A stretch of 64,000 bases of DNA from Phenylobacterium sp. (GTDB lineage: Bacteria > Pseudomonadota > Alphaproteobacteria > Caulobacterales > Caulobacteraceae), in NCBI RefSeq assembly GCF_013911965.1, contig NZ_JACESE010000002.1:124001-188000 (forward strand). Reading direction: 5' to 3'. A model generated the notes under the pieces. It did not search any database, was not told the DNA's origin, and worked only from the letters and a program-made list of their open reading frames with translations. Both the position numbers and the translations under genes were made by a program. Positions 8,880 to 19,670 of this stretch are shown here, piece after piece (the stretch's first letter is position 1; each line of letters begins with the position of its first letter).

Positions 8880-11129
8880 ATGGGCAAGCACACCCCACCG
8901 CCGTCCGATGGCGACGGCGACCGCATCATCGACGAGCCGCTGTCGGAGGCGCTGTCGCGGCGCTACCTGGCCTATGCGCTCTCGACCATCACGGGCCGCG
9001 CCCTGCCGGACGTGCGCGACGGGCTGAAGCCCGTCCACCGGCGGCTGCTCTACGCCATGCGCCAGCTCCGGCTGGACCCCAACTCCTCGGCCAAGAAGTC
9101 GGCCCGGGTGGTCGGCGACGTGATCGGTAAGTACCACCCGCACGGCGACACGGCCGTCTACGAGGCCCTGGTGCGCCTGGCCCAGGACTTCGCCCAGCGC
9201 TACCAGCTGATCGACGGCCAGGGGAACTTCGGCAATATCGACGGCGATAACGCCGCGGCCATGCGCTACACCGAGTGCAAGCTGACCGAGGCCGCCCAGC
9301 TGCTGCTGGACGGCATCGACGAGGACGCCGTCGACTTCCGCCCCACCTATGACGGGGAGGACGAGGAGCCGGTGGTGCTGCCGGCCGGCTTCCCCAATCT
9401 GCTGGCCAACGGTTCCAGCGGCATCGCCGTCGGCATGGCGACCTCCATCCCGCCGCACAACGCCGCCGAGCTGATCGACGCCTGCCTGCTGCTGCTGGAC
9501 AAGCCCGACGCCTCGACCGCCGACCTGATGGTCCATGTGAAGGGGCCGGACTTCCCCACGGGCGGGGTGATCGTCGAGTCCCACGCCTCCCTGGTCGAGA
9601 CCTATGAGACCGGCCGCGGCGGCGTCCGCACCCGGGCGAAGTGGGAGCGGGAGGAGACCGGGCGCGGGACCTGGCAGATCGTCGTCACCGAGATCCCCTA
9701 TCAGGTGAAGAAGGCCGACCTGGTCGAGCAGCTCGCCGGCCTGATCGAGAACAAGCGCGCCCCCCTGTTGGGCGACGTGCGCGACGAGTCGGCCGAGGAC
9801 GTGCGCCTGGTCCTCGAGCCCAAGAGCCGCAACATCGAGCCGGAAGTCCTGATGGAGAGCCTGTTCAAGCTCTCGGATCTGGAAAGCCGCTTCTCGGTGA
9901 ACCTCAATGTGCTCGACGCCCGCGGCACGCCCGGGGTTATGAGCCTGAAGCAGGCCCTGGTGGCCTTCCTGGATCACCGGCGCGAGGTGCTGGTCCGTCG
10001 GGCCCGCCACCGCCTCGGCAAGATCGAGGCGCGCCTGCACATCCTCGACGGCCTGCTGATCGCCTATCTGAACCTGGACGAGGTGATCCGCATCGTCCGT
10101 TACGAGGACGAACCCAAGGCCAAGCTGATCGCCGCCTTCGACCTGACCGAAATCCAGGCCGACGCCATCCTGAACACCCGCCTGCGCCAGCTGGCGCGGC
10201 TGGAGGAGATGGAGATCAAGCGCGAGCACGGCGAGCTTTCGGAGGAACGCGACGGCCTGCTGAAGCTGCTGGAATCCGACGCGCGCCAGTGGAAGCTGGT
10301 GGGCGTGGGCCTGAAGGAGGTCCGCAAGGTGCTGGGCCCCGACACGGCCGTGGGCAAGCGCCGCTCGGTCTTCGCCGATGCGCCGGAGGTCGACGCCGAG
10401 GCCGCCATCGAGGCGATGATTCCGCGCGAGCCGATCACCGTCATCCTTTCCGAGCGCGGCTGGATCCGCGCGGCCAAGGGCAAGGTGGAGGATCCCTCGG
10501 AGCTGAAGTTCAAGGAGGGCGACAAGCTCGGCTTCGTCGTGCCCGCCGAGACGACGGACAAGCTTCTGATCCTCGCCTCCGACGGCCGCTTCTTCACCAT
10601 CGGCTGCGACAAGCTGCCCTCGGCGCGCGGCCATGGGGAGCCCCTGCGCCTGATGATCGACCTGGAGGACCAGGTCGAGATCGTCGACGTCTTCGCCCAC
10701 AAGCCCGGCGCGAAGCGGATCGTCGCCTCCCACGCCGGCTATGGCTTCATTCTCGCCGAGGACGAGGCGGTCTCGGCGCGCAAGGCCGGCAAGCAGGTGC
10801 TGACCGTGGACAAGAAGGGGGCGGCGCCGACGGCGGTGCTCTCCGGCGACCACATGGCCGTCATCGGCGACAACGGGAAGATCCTCGTCTTCCCCGTGGC
10901 CGAACTGCCGGAAATGCCGCGGGGCAAGGGCGTGAAGCTGCAGTCCTACCGCGAGGGCGGCCTGCGCGACTTCACCGTCTTCGACGCGGAGGGCGGCGCG
11001 ACCTGGATCGATCCGGCCGGCCGCACCCGCGTCTGGACCGAATGGCGCGACTGGCTCGGCCGGCGCGCGGGGGCCGGCAAGCTCGCCCCCAAGGGCTTCC
11101 CGACCAGCAAGCGGTTCAAGCCGAAATAG
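8880..11129 (+). CDS. parC: DNA topoisomerase IV subunit A
   Basis: ParC carries the DNA breakage-reunion activity of topoisomerase IV, which decatenates sister chromosomes. The 749-residue protein has the GyrA/ParC core, the quinolone-determining segment PHGDTAVYE (Thr91 at the usual Ser position) and catalytic Tyr130 in [11 protein letters not shown]. The C-terminal half (after residue ~500) shows beta-pinwheel repeats (for example [14 protein letters not shown]), but I saw no GyrA-box QRRGGKG, supporting ParC rather than GyrA. Its partner parE lies at 52739-54841 on the other strand. A ribosome-binding site (AAGGAGAA) precedes the ATG. Confidence 0.94.
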   Translation: MGKHTPPPSDGDGDRIIDEPLSEALSRRYLAYALSTITGRALPDVRDGLKPVHRRLLYAMRQLRLDPNSSAKKSARVVGDVIGKYHPHGDTAVYEALVRLAQDFAQRYQLIDGQGNFGNIDGDNAAAMRYTECKLTEAAQLLLDGIDEDAVDFRPTYDGEDEEPVVLPAGFPNLLANGSSGIAVGMATSIPPHNAAELIDACLLLLDKPDASTADLMVHVKGPDFPTGGVIVESHASLVETYETGRGGVRTRAKWEREETGRGTWQIVVTEIPYQVKKADLVEQLAGLIENKRAPLLGDVRDESAEDVRLVLEPKSRNIEPEVLMESLFKLSDLESRFSVNLNVLDARGTPGVMSLKQALVAFLDHRREVLVRRARHRLGKIEARLHILDGLLIAYLNLDEVIRIVRYEDEPKAKLIAAFDLTEIQADAILNTRLRQLARLEEMEIKREHGELSEERDGLLKLLESDARQWKLVGVGLKEVRKVLGPDTAVGKRRSVFADAPEVDAEAAIEAMIPREPITVILSERGWIRAAKGKVEDPSELKFKEGDKLGFVVPAETTDKLLILASDGRFFTIGCDKLPSARGHGEPLRLMIDLEDQVEIVDVFAHKPGAKRIVASHAGYGFILAEDEAVSARKAGKQVLTVDKKGAAPTAVLSGDHMAVIGDNGKILVFPVAELPEMPRGKGVKLQSYREGGLRDFTVFDAEGGATWIDPAGRTRVWTEWRDWLGRRAGAGKLAPKGFPTSKRFKPK

Positions 11130-11169
11130 GGGCGGCGCAGTCGATCGAAGCTGCGCTAGGGTGCCGCCC
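11130..11169 (+). terminator. Hairpin after parC, possible terminator
   Basis: GGGCGGC (11130-11136) pairs with GCCGCCC (11163-11169), with an inner GCAG/CTGC stem. It starts directly after the parC stop but has no U-tract, so termination would be weak or factor-dependent. Confidence 0.3.
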
Positions 11170-11192
11170 AAAGAGGTTCGGGGAGGCCCTGC

Positions 11193-12521
11193 ATGCACCG
11201 ATTTCGTCACCTGGCCGCGGCGGTCTGCGCTGCGGCCCTCGCCCTCGCGCCGGCGTCCAGCCTGGCTCAGCGCGCGCCGGCGGCCCTTCCGGCGGCCGCC
11301 AGTCCGGAGAGTGTGGGCTTCTCGAGCGAGCGCCTGGAGCGCCTGGACGAGGCCATGGCCAGGGCGGTGGACGACGGCCGGGTGGCCGGGGTCAGCACGC
11401 TTCTGATGCGCCACGGCAAGGTGGTCGCCTTCAGGACGCATGGTCAGGCCGACCTCGCCGCCCAGCGCCCTCTGGGGAAGGACGCCATCTATCGCATCTA
11501 TTCCATGACCAAGCCGGTCACCGGCGTGGCGATGATGATCCTGTTCGAGGAAGGCCGCTGGCGGCTGGACGATCCGGTGAGCCTCTACGTGCCGGAACTG
11601 AAGGGGCTGAAGGTGATGGACGGCGTGGATGCGGCGGGCGAGCCGATCCTCGTCCCGGCTGCGCGAGAGCCGACCATGCGCGAACTGATGAGCCACACGG
11701 CGGGCTTCGGCTATGGCCTGCGCGACGACAATCCCATCGACCGCATGTTCCAGGCGCGGCGGGTGCTGGGGGCGAACTCGACGCAGGAGATGGTGGAGCG
11801 GACGGCGACCATTCCGCTGATGTTCCAGCCCGGTTCGGACTGGAGCTATTCGATCGCCGTCGATCTTCAGGGGCATATCGTCGAGAAGCTGTCGGGCCAG
11901 ACCCTCGGCGAGTTCTTCCAGTCGCGCATCTTCGGGCCCTTGGGCATGAAGGACACCGGCTTCTACGTTCCGGCCGCCGAGGCCGGCCGGCTGGCCGCGG
12001 TCTATGTGGGCGATCCCAAGACCGGCAAGATCGTGGAGGCGCGCGAGCTGTTCGGCGCCCCGGCCCAGGACTTCACCCGCCCGCCGCCCTTCGAATCCGG
12101 CGGCGGCGGCCTGGTCTCCACCGCCAGCGACTATGCCCGCTTCGCCCAGATGCTCGTGAATGGAGGCGAGCTCGGCGGGGTGCGCATCCTGTCGCCGGCC
12201 AGCGTGGAGATGATGGGAACCGACATGATTCCGAAGACGGCGACCGTCTCCTCCAACGGCTCGGTGGGGCTGCGCTTCAACGACGCCGTGGGCTTCGGTC
12301 TCGACCTCATGGTCATGAAGGATCCGCGCAAGGCCGGCAGCCTCGAGGGCGAAGGCACGATGAGCTGGGGCGGTGCGGCCGGCACCTGGTTCTGGGCCGA
12401 TCCCGCCAACGACGTGGTCTTCGTCGGCATGATCCAGCGCTTCGGCGGCACGGGCGGGCCGGACCTGGGGACCCTGACGCGCACCCTGGTCTATCAGGCC
12501 CTGGTCGATCCGGCGAAGTAA
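11193..12521 (+). CDS. Exported serine hydrolase (beta-lactamase/esterase class C family)
   Basis: This 442-residue protein has an N-terminal signal peptide (cleavage probably after SSLAQ, ~residue 26) and the serine beta-lactamase-like fold. The nucleophile motif is S104-M-T-K107 in YRIYSMTKPVTG; the second motif is Y219-S-I in DWSYSIAVD. An HTAGFGYG stretch after the SxxK region and the C-terminal MSWGGAAGTWFWADP segment are typical of class C-like esterases and D-aminopeptidase relatives (COG1680). A true AmpC role is unlikely because the second motif is Y-S-x rather than Y-x-N. It is preceded by a hairpin and followed by aspS; the substrate is unknown. Confidence 0.88.
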   Translation: MHRFRHLAAAVCAAALALAPASSLAQRAPAALPAAASPESVGFSSERLERLDEAMARAVDDGRVAGVSTLLMRHGKVVAFRTHGQADLAAQRPLGKDAIYRIYSMTKPVTGVAMMILFEEGRWRLDDPVSLYVPELKGLKVMDGVDAAGEPILVPAAREPTMRELMSHTAGFGYGLRDDNPIDRMFQARRVLGANSTQEMVERTATIPLMFQPGSDWSYSIAVDLQGHIVEKLSGQTLGEFFQSRIFGPLGMKDTGFYVPAAEAGRLAAVYVGDPKTGKIVEARELFGAPAQDFTRPPPFESGGGGLVSTASDYARFAQMLVNGGELGGVRILSPASVEMMGTDMIPKTATVSSNGSVGLRFNDAVGFGLDLMVMKDPRKAGSLEGEGTMSWGGAAGTWFWADPANDVVFVGMIQRFGGTGGPDLGTLTRTLVYQALVDPAK

Positions 12522-12621
12522 GCGCAGGCGGGCCGGTTCGCGCCGGCTCGCCGCCTTGACAAGGCCGGCAGCGCATGCGCCCTTCCGCGCCTCGATTTCC
12601 TAGCTTTTTCTGCGACTCCTC

Positions 12622-14403
<1,782 letters not shown>

Positions 14404-14421
14404 GGCGCCGCATCGGCGCGG

Positions 14422-14444
14422 GCCGCCGTCCGGCGGATGGCGGC
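14422..14444. terminator. Hairpin between convergent aspS and pentapeptide gene
   Basis: GCCGCC (14422-14427) and GGCGGC (14439-14444) form a short stem between the aspS stop and the stop of the minus-strand gene. It may serve as a weak bidirectional terminator; there is no T-run. Confidence 0.25.
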
Positions 14445-15317
14445 TTAGTCGAACTGCGAGATGAGGTGGCGCGGCGCAGCCGGCGGCGCGGGCGGCGGCG
14501 GCGGCGGCGGGGGCGCTGGCGCGCGCACGACGATGCGCCGTCCGCCGCAGGCCTTGGCGACGAGGCCCGAGGGCACCCGCGTGCCGCTGTCGGCGCAGGC
14601 GTCGTCCAGCTGCGACTGGGTGAGACCGCGCACGTGCGACAGATCGGCGCCCGACAGGTTGGTGCGGTCGAGGCTGGCGCCGCGGAAGTCGGCTCCGGCG
14701 AAGGTGGCGCCCCGCAGATTGGCCATGTCCAGCTCGGCTTCGCGGAAGGACGCCTGGTCGAACCGTCCGCCCTGCAGGTTCGCGGCGGTCAGCTCAGCCG
14801 CCCGGAAGCTGGCGCCCCGGGCGTTCACGCGGGCGAGGTTGGCGGCGTTCAGCTCGGCCTCGTCCAGCTTTGCGCTGGTCAGGTTCGCCGAAATGAAGTT
14901 CGAACCGGAGCCCTCGACGTCGCGAAGATCGGCGCGCGACAGGTTGGCCCGGCCGAAATCCGCCCCGTTGATCTCGGCGCCGCGGACCGTCGCGTCGGAC
15001 AGGTTGGCCGCCGCGAAGCTGGCGCCCATCATCGAACTGTCCGAGAGGTCGGCGCGCGAGAGGTCGGCGCGATCGAAGGCCGAGCCGTGGAAGCGGGCCT
15101 CGCGCAGGTCGGAGCCGACGAGCGCGGCCTCGGTGAAATCCGCGCCGATGAAGCGCGCGCCCGACAGCTGCCGCCCGGAGAGTTCGCAGCGTTCGCAGGA
15201 CCCGCCGAACGACACCATCTTGGCCACCGCCTTGTCGCCCATCATGGCGTTGGCGGCGCTCGGCGCGAGCCCGGCCAGGGCGGCGAGGGCGATCAGAAGG
15301 GCGGACAGGCGGTTCAT
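14445..15317 (-). CDS. Exported pentapeptide-repeat protein (long)
   Basis: This is a 290-residue protein with a signal peptide (MNRLSALLIALAALAGLAPSAANA; cleavage ~residue 24). The mature part begins with a CERCELSG motif and then about 30 A(D/N)LxX pentapeptide repeats (residues ~45-230), predicted to form a right-handed quadrilateral beta-helix. A cap follows with GLTQSQLDDACADSGTRVPSGL...AC, then a proline-rich tail containing eight consecutive prolines. The ATG at 15317 is chosen because it starts the signal peptide; in-frame upstream codons are not family-like. It is adjacent to a second, shorter gene of the same design on the same strand. The role is unknown; a periplasmic structural or binding role is a guess. 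Confidence 0.85.
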   Translation of the reverse strand: MNRLSALLIALAALAGLAPSAANAMMGDKAVAKMVSFGGSCERCELSGRQLSGARFIGADFTEAALVGSDLREARFHGSAFDRADLSRADLSDSSMMGASFAAANLSDATVRGAEINGADFGRANLSRADLRDVEGSGSNFISANLTSAKLDEAELNAANLARVNARGASFRAAELTAANLQGGRFDQASFREAELDMANLRGATFAGADFRGASLDRTNLSGADLSHVRGLTQSQLDDACADSGTRVPSGLVAKACGGRRIVVRAPAPPPPPPPPAPPAAPRHLISQFD

Positions 15318-15401
15318 GCAGGCGGGGCGCTTTCGTATCACCCTTCCCATCTGGAGTGGGGCCGGGTCGAGCGCCACTTAAATCTCAGTAATTATGCGAC
15401 C

Positions 15402-15896
15402 TTAGCAGGCCGGGATCCGCAGGCCGCTCGGCAGGCGTGTGGAGGAATCGCCGCAGGCGGCGTTGAGCTGGGCCTGGGTCAGGCCCACGGCGCGGTCCAT
15501 CTCGGCGCCGGCGAAGTTCGCCCCCGTCAGATTGGCGCCGCGGAAGTTGGCGCCCTGGAGGTAGGTGCCGACGAAGCTGGCGTTGGTCAGGTTCGCGCCG
15601 GCGAAGCTGGCGCTGGAGAAGAGGGCGCCATAGGCCTCCACGTCCCGCAGGTCTGCGCCGGAAAAGTTGCTGCGGTTCATGATGGCGAGGCTCATGTCCG
15701 CTTGCCGCAGCCGGGCGCCTGAGAAGTTCTTGCCCTTCAGCTCCAGCCCGGCGAAGTCGGCCTGGAAGAGATTGCACCGCGGGCAGCTGGCGCCGTTGCG
15801 CGCCTGGGCGATCTGACCGGCGTTCTGCGCCTGGGCGGGGAGGGCGAGCGCCAGGGCGGCGAAGGCGGCGAGGAGGGCGGGTGCGAGCGGTCTCAT
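15402..15896 (-). CDS. Exported pentapeptide-repeat protein (short)
   Basis: This 164-residue protein has a signal peptide ending near ALPAQAQ (~residue 23). The mature N-terminus has a CPRCNLFQ motif, followed by ~16 pentapeptide repeats (FSGADLRDV, FAGANLTNASF, FRGANLTGANF). The C-terminal cap is GLTQAQLNAACGDSSTRLPSGLRIPAC. Both the CxxCxL start and the GLTQxQLxxACxDSxTRxPSGL cap are shared with the neighbouring 290-residue protein, so the two are probably paralogues with different repeat numbers. They may form an operon, this gene first, with 84 bp between them. Function unknown. Confidence 0.85.
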   Translation of the reverse strand: MRPLAPALLAAFAALALALPAQAQNAGQIAQARNGASCPRCNLFQADFAGLELKGKNFSGARLRQADMSLAIMNRSNFSGADLRDVEAYGALFSSASFAGANLTNASFVGTYLQGANFRGANLTGANFAGAEMDRAVGLTQAQLNAACGDSSTRLPSGLRIPAC

Positions 15897-15972
15897 GGGC
15901 GGCTCCCTTCGGGACGCGGCGTTCGATGCATCCCTAGGGCCTGCAAGCTTAAGACCAGGTGAGCGGGCGCTC

Positions 15973-18456
15973 TCAGGCCGCGCCGTCGTCCACCTTGCCC
16001 GCCCGCGCGCCGCAGGTTTCGCAGATCAGGCTCGCGCCCTTGCGGACCACGGCGATGTCGCCGCATTCGGGGCAGACGTCGGCGGCCTGGGCCGGGGCGC
16101 TGCGGGCGGCGCGATGATCGGCCAGCGACAGCACGACCAGGTTGTCCGGCGTGGTCCCGCGCGAGAAGCCCTTGGAGATGAAACGCGAGGCGGGGAGCGG
16201 CTCGCCCGGCTGCAGCGCCTGCTCCTCGGCCTTGCCGCGGCCGAGCCCGTCGGCGTTCAGCTCGTCTGGGTCGGCGTTCGCCAGGTCCTGGCGGCCCAGA
16301 TAGGAGACGCCCAGTTCGCGGAAGACGTAGTCCAGGATCGAGGTGGCCGAGCGGACGGAATCGTTGCCGGTCACGGGGCCGGCGGGCTCGAAGCGGGTGA
16401 AGACGAAGGCGTCGACGAACTCGTCCAGCGGCACGCCGTACTGCAGGCCGATGGAGACGGCGATGGCGAAGTTGTTCATCAGCGAGCGGAAGGCGGCGCC
16501 TTCCTTGTGCATGTCGATGAAGATCTCGCCGAGTTCGCCGTCGTCGTACTCGCCCGTGTGCAGATAGACCTTGTGGCCTCCGACGGACGCCTTCTGGATG
16601 TAGCCCTTGCGGCGGTCGGGCAGCTTCCGGCGCTCGCGTTCGCGTTCCACGAAACGTTCGACGATCCGCTCCTCGACCGGCGGCGGCGGCGTCGCGGCGG
16701 CGGGACGTTCGGCCCGCGGCGGCGCTTCGGCCGGACGGGGCAGGTCCAGGGCGTGATAGGCGGTCGGTTCGGCTCGGTGAAGCCGGGCGGCCGCGACGCC
16801 GCGTTCGCCGGCCTGGAGCAGCAGGGTCTGCACGTCGTCCAGCGTCGCGTCCCAGGGCAGGGTGAAGTCGGCGACGGGCGGCCGGTCCAGATGCGGCTGC
16901 AGCGCCGCCAGCATGTCCAGATAGGGCGCCGGGCCGAGGTCGTCGGCGGTCAGGAAGACGCGTTGGCCATCGACCGACAGGTCCTGGTCGTCCAGCCGGC
17001 TGACGCCGAGGGCGTAGGTTTCGGCCGCGGCGATGTCAGCCTCCGTGAAGCCCATGATGCGCAGGGCGTCGAAGCGGGGATCCTCCAAATCCTCGGGCGG
17101 GGCGCCCAGGACGTCGCTCAGGAATCCGGCCCCCACCACCTCGGCGCGGAAGGCGTCGCTCAACTGGCCGCAATAGGGGAGGACCGACTCCACCGCGGCG
17201 ATCTCGTGGTCGGTGAAGCCGCGCGCGGTCAGCGCCGCGTGGTCGACGCCGGGCGCATCCGCCAGGGTTCCGTGGCCGAGCAGCCGCCAGCGGGCGGCGT
17301 CGAGGTCCGCGCCCAGGGCCTGCAGCCCCAGCAGGGCGGCTTCGCTGATCACCCGGATGATCCGGCCGTCGGCCGTCTCGGCGAAGGTCACCGGACCGTC
17401 CCACGGCTCGGCCGCCGCGCTCGCGCCGCCGAGCAGGAGCGTCAGCTCGGGATCGTCGAAGATCGTCAGGCCGCCGGGAAGGTCGGGACAGGCCTTGCGG
17501 GCGGCGGCGGCCGCGCGAGCATAGAGGGTGGCGGCGCTCCTGCGGCCGGCTTCGCTGTCGTAGGCGAGGCCCTGGGCGGCGAGCCAGTCGGCCAGGCCCG
17601 CCAGGCCCAGGGCGGCGACTCCCTGCTGACAGGCCGCCGCCAGGGCCAGGGCCAGCACGCCCACGGCGGAGTCGAACTCCTCGCCCTGGAACGCCTCGCC
17701 CATCTCGAAGGCCATGAGGTTCACAGCGCCCACGACGCCGACCGGCTCGGCCAGGGCGTCCTCGGCGCGCAGGTCGAAGAGCGTGGTGACCTTGCCGGTC
17801 TCCCAGGCCGCCAGGGCCTGGGTGCGCAGGGCCGGGGACTGGCTGGGATCGAGACCGGCGGCGAGCGGCTGGACCTCGGCGAGGGCCGGCGGCGTGGCGA
17901 CGAGGCGGGTCTCGCCGGCGCGCGCCAGGCTGAGCACGTCGAGGATGGCGGCGTCGGAGGCGCCGGCCGCCCGCGCCGCCTCGGCCGCGCGCGCCAGGCT
18001 CGGATTTCGCTGGGGGTCTGCGCAGGCGTCCGGGTCGCCGTGGCAGCGATGCACGGCGTCGACCACGCCCTGCAGGCGCTGGGCCAGCGCCTGGGCAGCC
18101 TCGACGGCCGCCTGGCGCCCGCGATGCTCGGCGCGCAGGCGGGCCAGACGCTCCGACGTCTCCGCCGCCGCGACCGTGTGAAGCCCGGGCAGGGCCACAC
18201 GCCGCAGCGCGATGCGACCGGCGACGAGCGCCGCGCCCAGCTCGCGGCGGAAGCGGCCCCGGGCACCGACGCCGGCGAACAGGTCTCGCTTCTGCCCCGC
18301 CTGGACCAGTTCCTCGGCGAAGCGGAAGATGGCCGCGGGAATGTCGGTGTCGCCGCCGGCCCAGTCGACCCAGGCCTCAACGCGGGCGTTGGGCCACGAT
18401 GCGGGCGCCAGCACCTCGACCACGTCGCCGCTGCGCTCGAGCGATCGCCGCTCCAT
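15973..18456 (-). CDS. Degenerate class II (B12) ribonucleotide reductase-like protein, TSCPD domain
   Basis: This 827-residue protein resembles adenosylcobalamin-dependent NrdJ in its C-terminal half. That half has a TSCPD-type region ([63 protein letters not shown]), a [14 protein letters not shown] segment and a terminal zinc ribbon (CPECG...CETCG). Upstream, faint NrdJ-like blocks remain ([50 protein letters not shown]), but the NPCGE active-site loop and the catalytic cysteine arrangement are absent. Alphaproteobacterial NrdJ is usually well over 1,000 residues. I infer a non-catalytic paralogue, possibly regulatory. The ATG at 18456 has a GGGAGAG ribosome-binding site; a TTG at 18483 is less likely. 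Its promoter carries NrdR-like boxes. Confidence 0.8.
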   Translation of the reverse strand: MERRSLERSGDVVEVLAPASWPNARVEAWVDWAGGDTDIPAAIFRFAEELVQAGQKRDLFAGVGARGRFRRELGAALVAGRIALRRVALPGLHTVAAAETSERLARLRAEHRGRQAAVEAAQALAQRLQGVVDAVHRCHGDPDACADPQRNPSLARAAEAARAAGASDAAILDVLSLARAGETRLVATPPALAEVQPLAAGLDPSQSPALRTQALAAWETGKVTTLFDLRAEDALAEPVGVVGAVNLMAFEMGEAFQGEEFDSAVGVLALALAAACQQGVAALGLAGLADWLAAQGLAYDSEAGRRSAATLYARAAAAARKACPDLPGGLTIFDDPELTLLLGGASAAAEPWDGPVTFAETADGRIIRVISEAALLGLQALGADLDAARWRLLGHGTLADAPGVDHAALTARGFTDHEIAAVESVLPYCGQLSDAFRAEVVGAGFLSDVLGAPPEDLEDPRFDALRIMGFTEADIAAAETYALGVSRLDDQDLSVDGQRVFLTADDLGPAPYLDMLAALQPHLDRPPVADFTLPWDATLDDVQTLLLQAGERGVAAARLHRAEPTAYHALDLPRPAEAPPRAERPAAATPPPPVEERIVERFVERERERRKLPDRRKGYIQKASVGGHKVYLHTGEYDDGELGEIFIDMHKEGAAFRSLMNNFAIAVSIGLQYGVPLDEFVDAFVFTRFEPAGPVTGNDSVRSATSILDYVFRELGVSYLGRQDLANADPDELNADGLGRGKAEEQALQPGEPLPASRFISKGFSRGTTPDNLVVLSLADHRAARSAPAQAADVCPECGDIAVVRKGASLICETCGARAGKVDDGAA

Positions 18457-18498
18457 ACCCACGCTCTCCCTGACGCCTGACAAGACTCTCTCCAGCGG

Positions 18499-18527
18499 AG
18501 CCTAGGCGCCCGATTCCTCCCCCGCAA
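18499..18527 (-). promoter_or_regulatory. Probable promoter of the NrdJ-like gene
   Basis: On the minus strand TTGCGG (18527-18522), 17 bp, TAGGCT (18504-18499) has sigma-70 spacing. NrdR-like box 1 overlaps the -35. GANTC sites lie at 18512-18516 (inside the spacer) and 18484-18488. Confidence 0.35.
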
Positions 18528-18571
18528 TAGATGTTGCGCTTTGTCGCAGGTTCGTCCCCAACATCTTGTTG
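18524..18571. promoter_or_regulatory. Tandem NrdR-like operator boxes
   Basis: Two 16-bp near-palindromes, GCAATAGATGTTGCGC (18524-18539) and CCCCAACATCTTGTTG (18556-18571), are separated by 16 bp, so their centres are 32 bp apart. Each matches the published NrdR-box consensus acaCwAtATaTwGtgt at about 10 of 16 positions, including 5-6 of the 6 most conserved ones. Pairing at about three helical turns is the hallmark of NrdR operators. They lie 68 bp upstream of the NrdJ-like start and 66 bp upstream of the NDUFA12 gene. Confidence 0.5.
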
Positions 18572-18583
18572 GCTGCGCGATGC

Positions 18584-18612
18584 TGGACGGGCAGGTGGCG
18601 GAGACCTATAGT
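18584..18612 (+). promoter_or_regulatory. Probable promoter of the NDUFA12 gene
   Basis: TGGACG (18584-18589), 17 bp, TATAGT (18607-18612). The -10 matches TATAAT at five of six bases, and the predicted transcript start is ~20 bp before the TTG start at 18638. Confidence 0.4.
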
Positions 18613-18637
18613 CCGCGCCAATTCCTCCCAGCCGGGT

Positions 18638-19042
18638 TTGTCCAAAGTGTTCAAAGCGATCTTCACCTGGTGGAACGGCGCCACGATGGGCGCGAAGTTC
18701 CATATCGGCCGCCGTGGCGTGCTCGTGGGCCAGGACGACTACGGCAACAAGTACTACGAGGCCAAGGACGCCTCGGACTCCTATGACGGCCACAAGCGCC
18801 GTTGGGTCATCTTTTCGGGCTATGCCGAGGCCTCCAAGGTGCCGGCCGAGTGGCACGGCTGGCTGCACTACACCTTCGACGAACCGCCGAACCGCGAGCC
18901 CCTGCCGCGCAAGCCTTGGGAAAAGGACCACCTGCCCAACCTGACCGGGACGGTCTACGCCTATCGCCCCGAGGGCTCGCTCGCCCGTGGCGGCGAACGG
19001 CAGAAGGCCACCGGCGACTACCTGCCCTGGACGCCGGAATAG
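18638..19042 (+). CDS. NADH:ubiquinone oxidoreductase 17.2 kDa (NDUFA12) family subunit
   Basis: This 134-residue protein belongs to the NDUFA12/B17.2 family, a supernumerary complex I subunit found in mitochondria and alphaproteobacteria. It has the family start KAIFTWWNGATMGAKFHIGRRG, the GVLVGQDDYGNKYYE and KRRWVIFSGYAEASKVPAEWHGWLHY segments, and the WEKDHLPNLTGTVYAYRPEGS tail. No start codon of the ATG type fits; TTG at 18638 (MSKVFKAIF) is preferred, with a GTG at 18647 as alternative. The main nuo operon is not in the window. It is followed 7 bp later by the DUF2155 gene, so the two are probably co-transcribed. Confidence 0.88.
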   Translation: MSKVFKAIFTWWNGATMGAKFHIGRRGVLVGQDDYGNKYYEAKDASDSYDGHKRRWVIFSGYAEASKVPAEWHGWLHYTFDEPPNREPLPRKPWEKDHLPNLTGTVYAYRPEGSLARGGERQKATGDYLPWTPE

Positions 19043-19049
19043 GCCCCAC

Positions 19050-19670
19050 ATGCGCCGCCTGCGCGCCCTGATGCTTGCCGGCGGCCTGATGGTCGCCGGG
19101 GCCGTCGCCGCCCAGACGACGCCGCCTGCGCCCCAGGCGCCGGCGTCGGGTCCTGAGCCCACGCCCCAGCCCGCGCCGGCCGCCCCGGGGCCCATCCTGC
19201 CGGACGCCCCGGCTTCTCTTCCCGTGCCCCCGCCCGAACCGGCGCCGGAGCCGCAAGCCGAGGCCCCCGCCGCGCCTGAGCCCAAGGCGCCGGAGGAGCC
19301 GGAAGAGCCCAAGCCGCCGATGAAGCGGGCGCGCTACGATGTCGCCATCCTGCAGGCGCTCGACAAGGTGACGGCCGAGACCATCCGTTTCGAAGCGCCC
19401 GTGGGCCAGCCGATCCGCTACAAGAGCCTGGTCTTCACGGTCCGGGCCTGTGAGCTGTCCGCGCCGGACGAGCCGACGCCGGACGCGGTCGCCTATCTGA
19501 CGATCGACTCCCAGCCGAAGGCCGTGCAGGGGCGGCCCACGCCGCCGGCGCGGCAGGTCTTCCGCGGCTGGATGTACGCCGCCTCGCCGGGCCTGAACCC
19601 GGTGGAGCATCCGGTCTACGACGCCTGGCTGATCACCTGCAGGGCGGCCTCGCCGGTCAGGGGCGGCTGA
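19050..19670 (+). CDS. Exported DUF2155-domain protein
   Basis: This 206-residue protein has a signal peptide ([22 protein letters not shown]; cleavage ~residue 21). A Pro/Ala/Glu-rich linker runs over residues ~22-92. The C-terminal DUF2155 domain (~95-200) contains [70 protein letters not shown]2155 proteins are alphaproteobacterial, usually beside aat and complex I-type genes; their function is not established. The linker suggests a periplasmic domain held away from the membrane. Its last 55 bp overlap the 3' end of the convergent aat gene. Confidence 0.85.
   Translation: MRRLRALMLAGGLMVAGAVAAQTTPPAPQAPASGPEPTPQPAPAAPGPILPDAPASLPVPPPEPAPEPQAEAPAAPEPKAPEEPEEPKPPMKRARYDVAILQALDKVTAETIRFEAPVGQPIRYKSLVFTVRACELSAPDEPTPDAVAYLTIDSQPKAVQGRPTPPARQVFRGWMYAASPGLNPVEHPVYDAWLITCRAASPVRGG

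Noticed and set aside
8877-11876. 999-codon minus-strand ORF opposite parC
   Set aside because: Shadow of parC and the serine hydrolase; the sense genes have clear family motifs.
15377-15393. CtrA-like TTAA-N7-TAAT between the pentapeptide genes
   Set aside because: The second half is not TTAA, and a single imperfect match in AT-richer intergenic DNA is weak evidence.
15895-18480. Plus-strand ORF opposite the NrdJ-like gene
   Set aside because: The minus-strand frame carries the TSCPD and zinc-ribbon motifs and a good start with a ribosome-binding site; the plus frame is low complexity.
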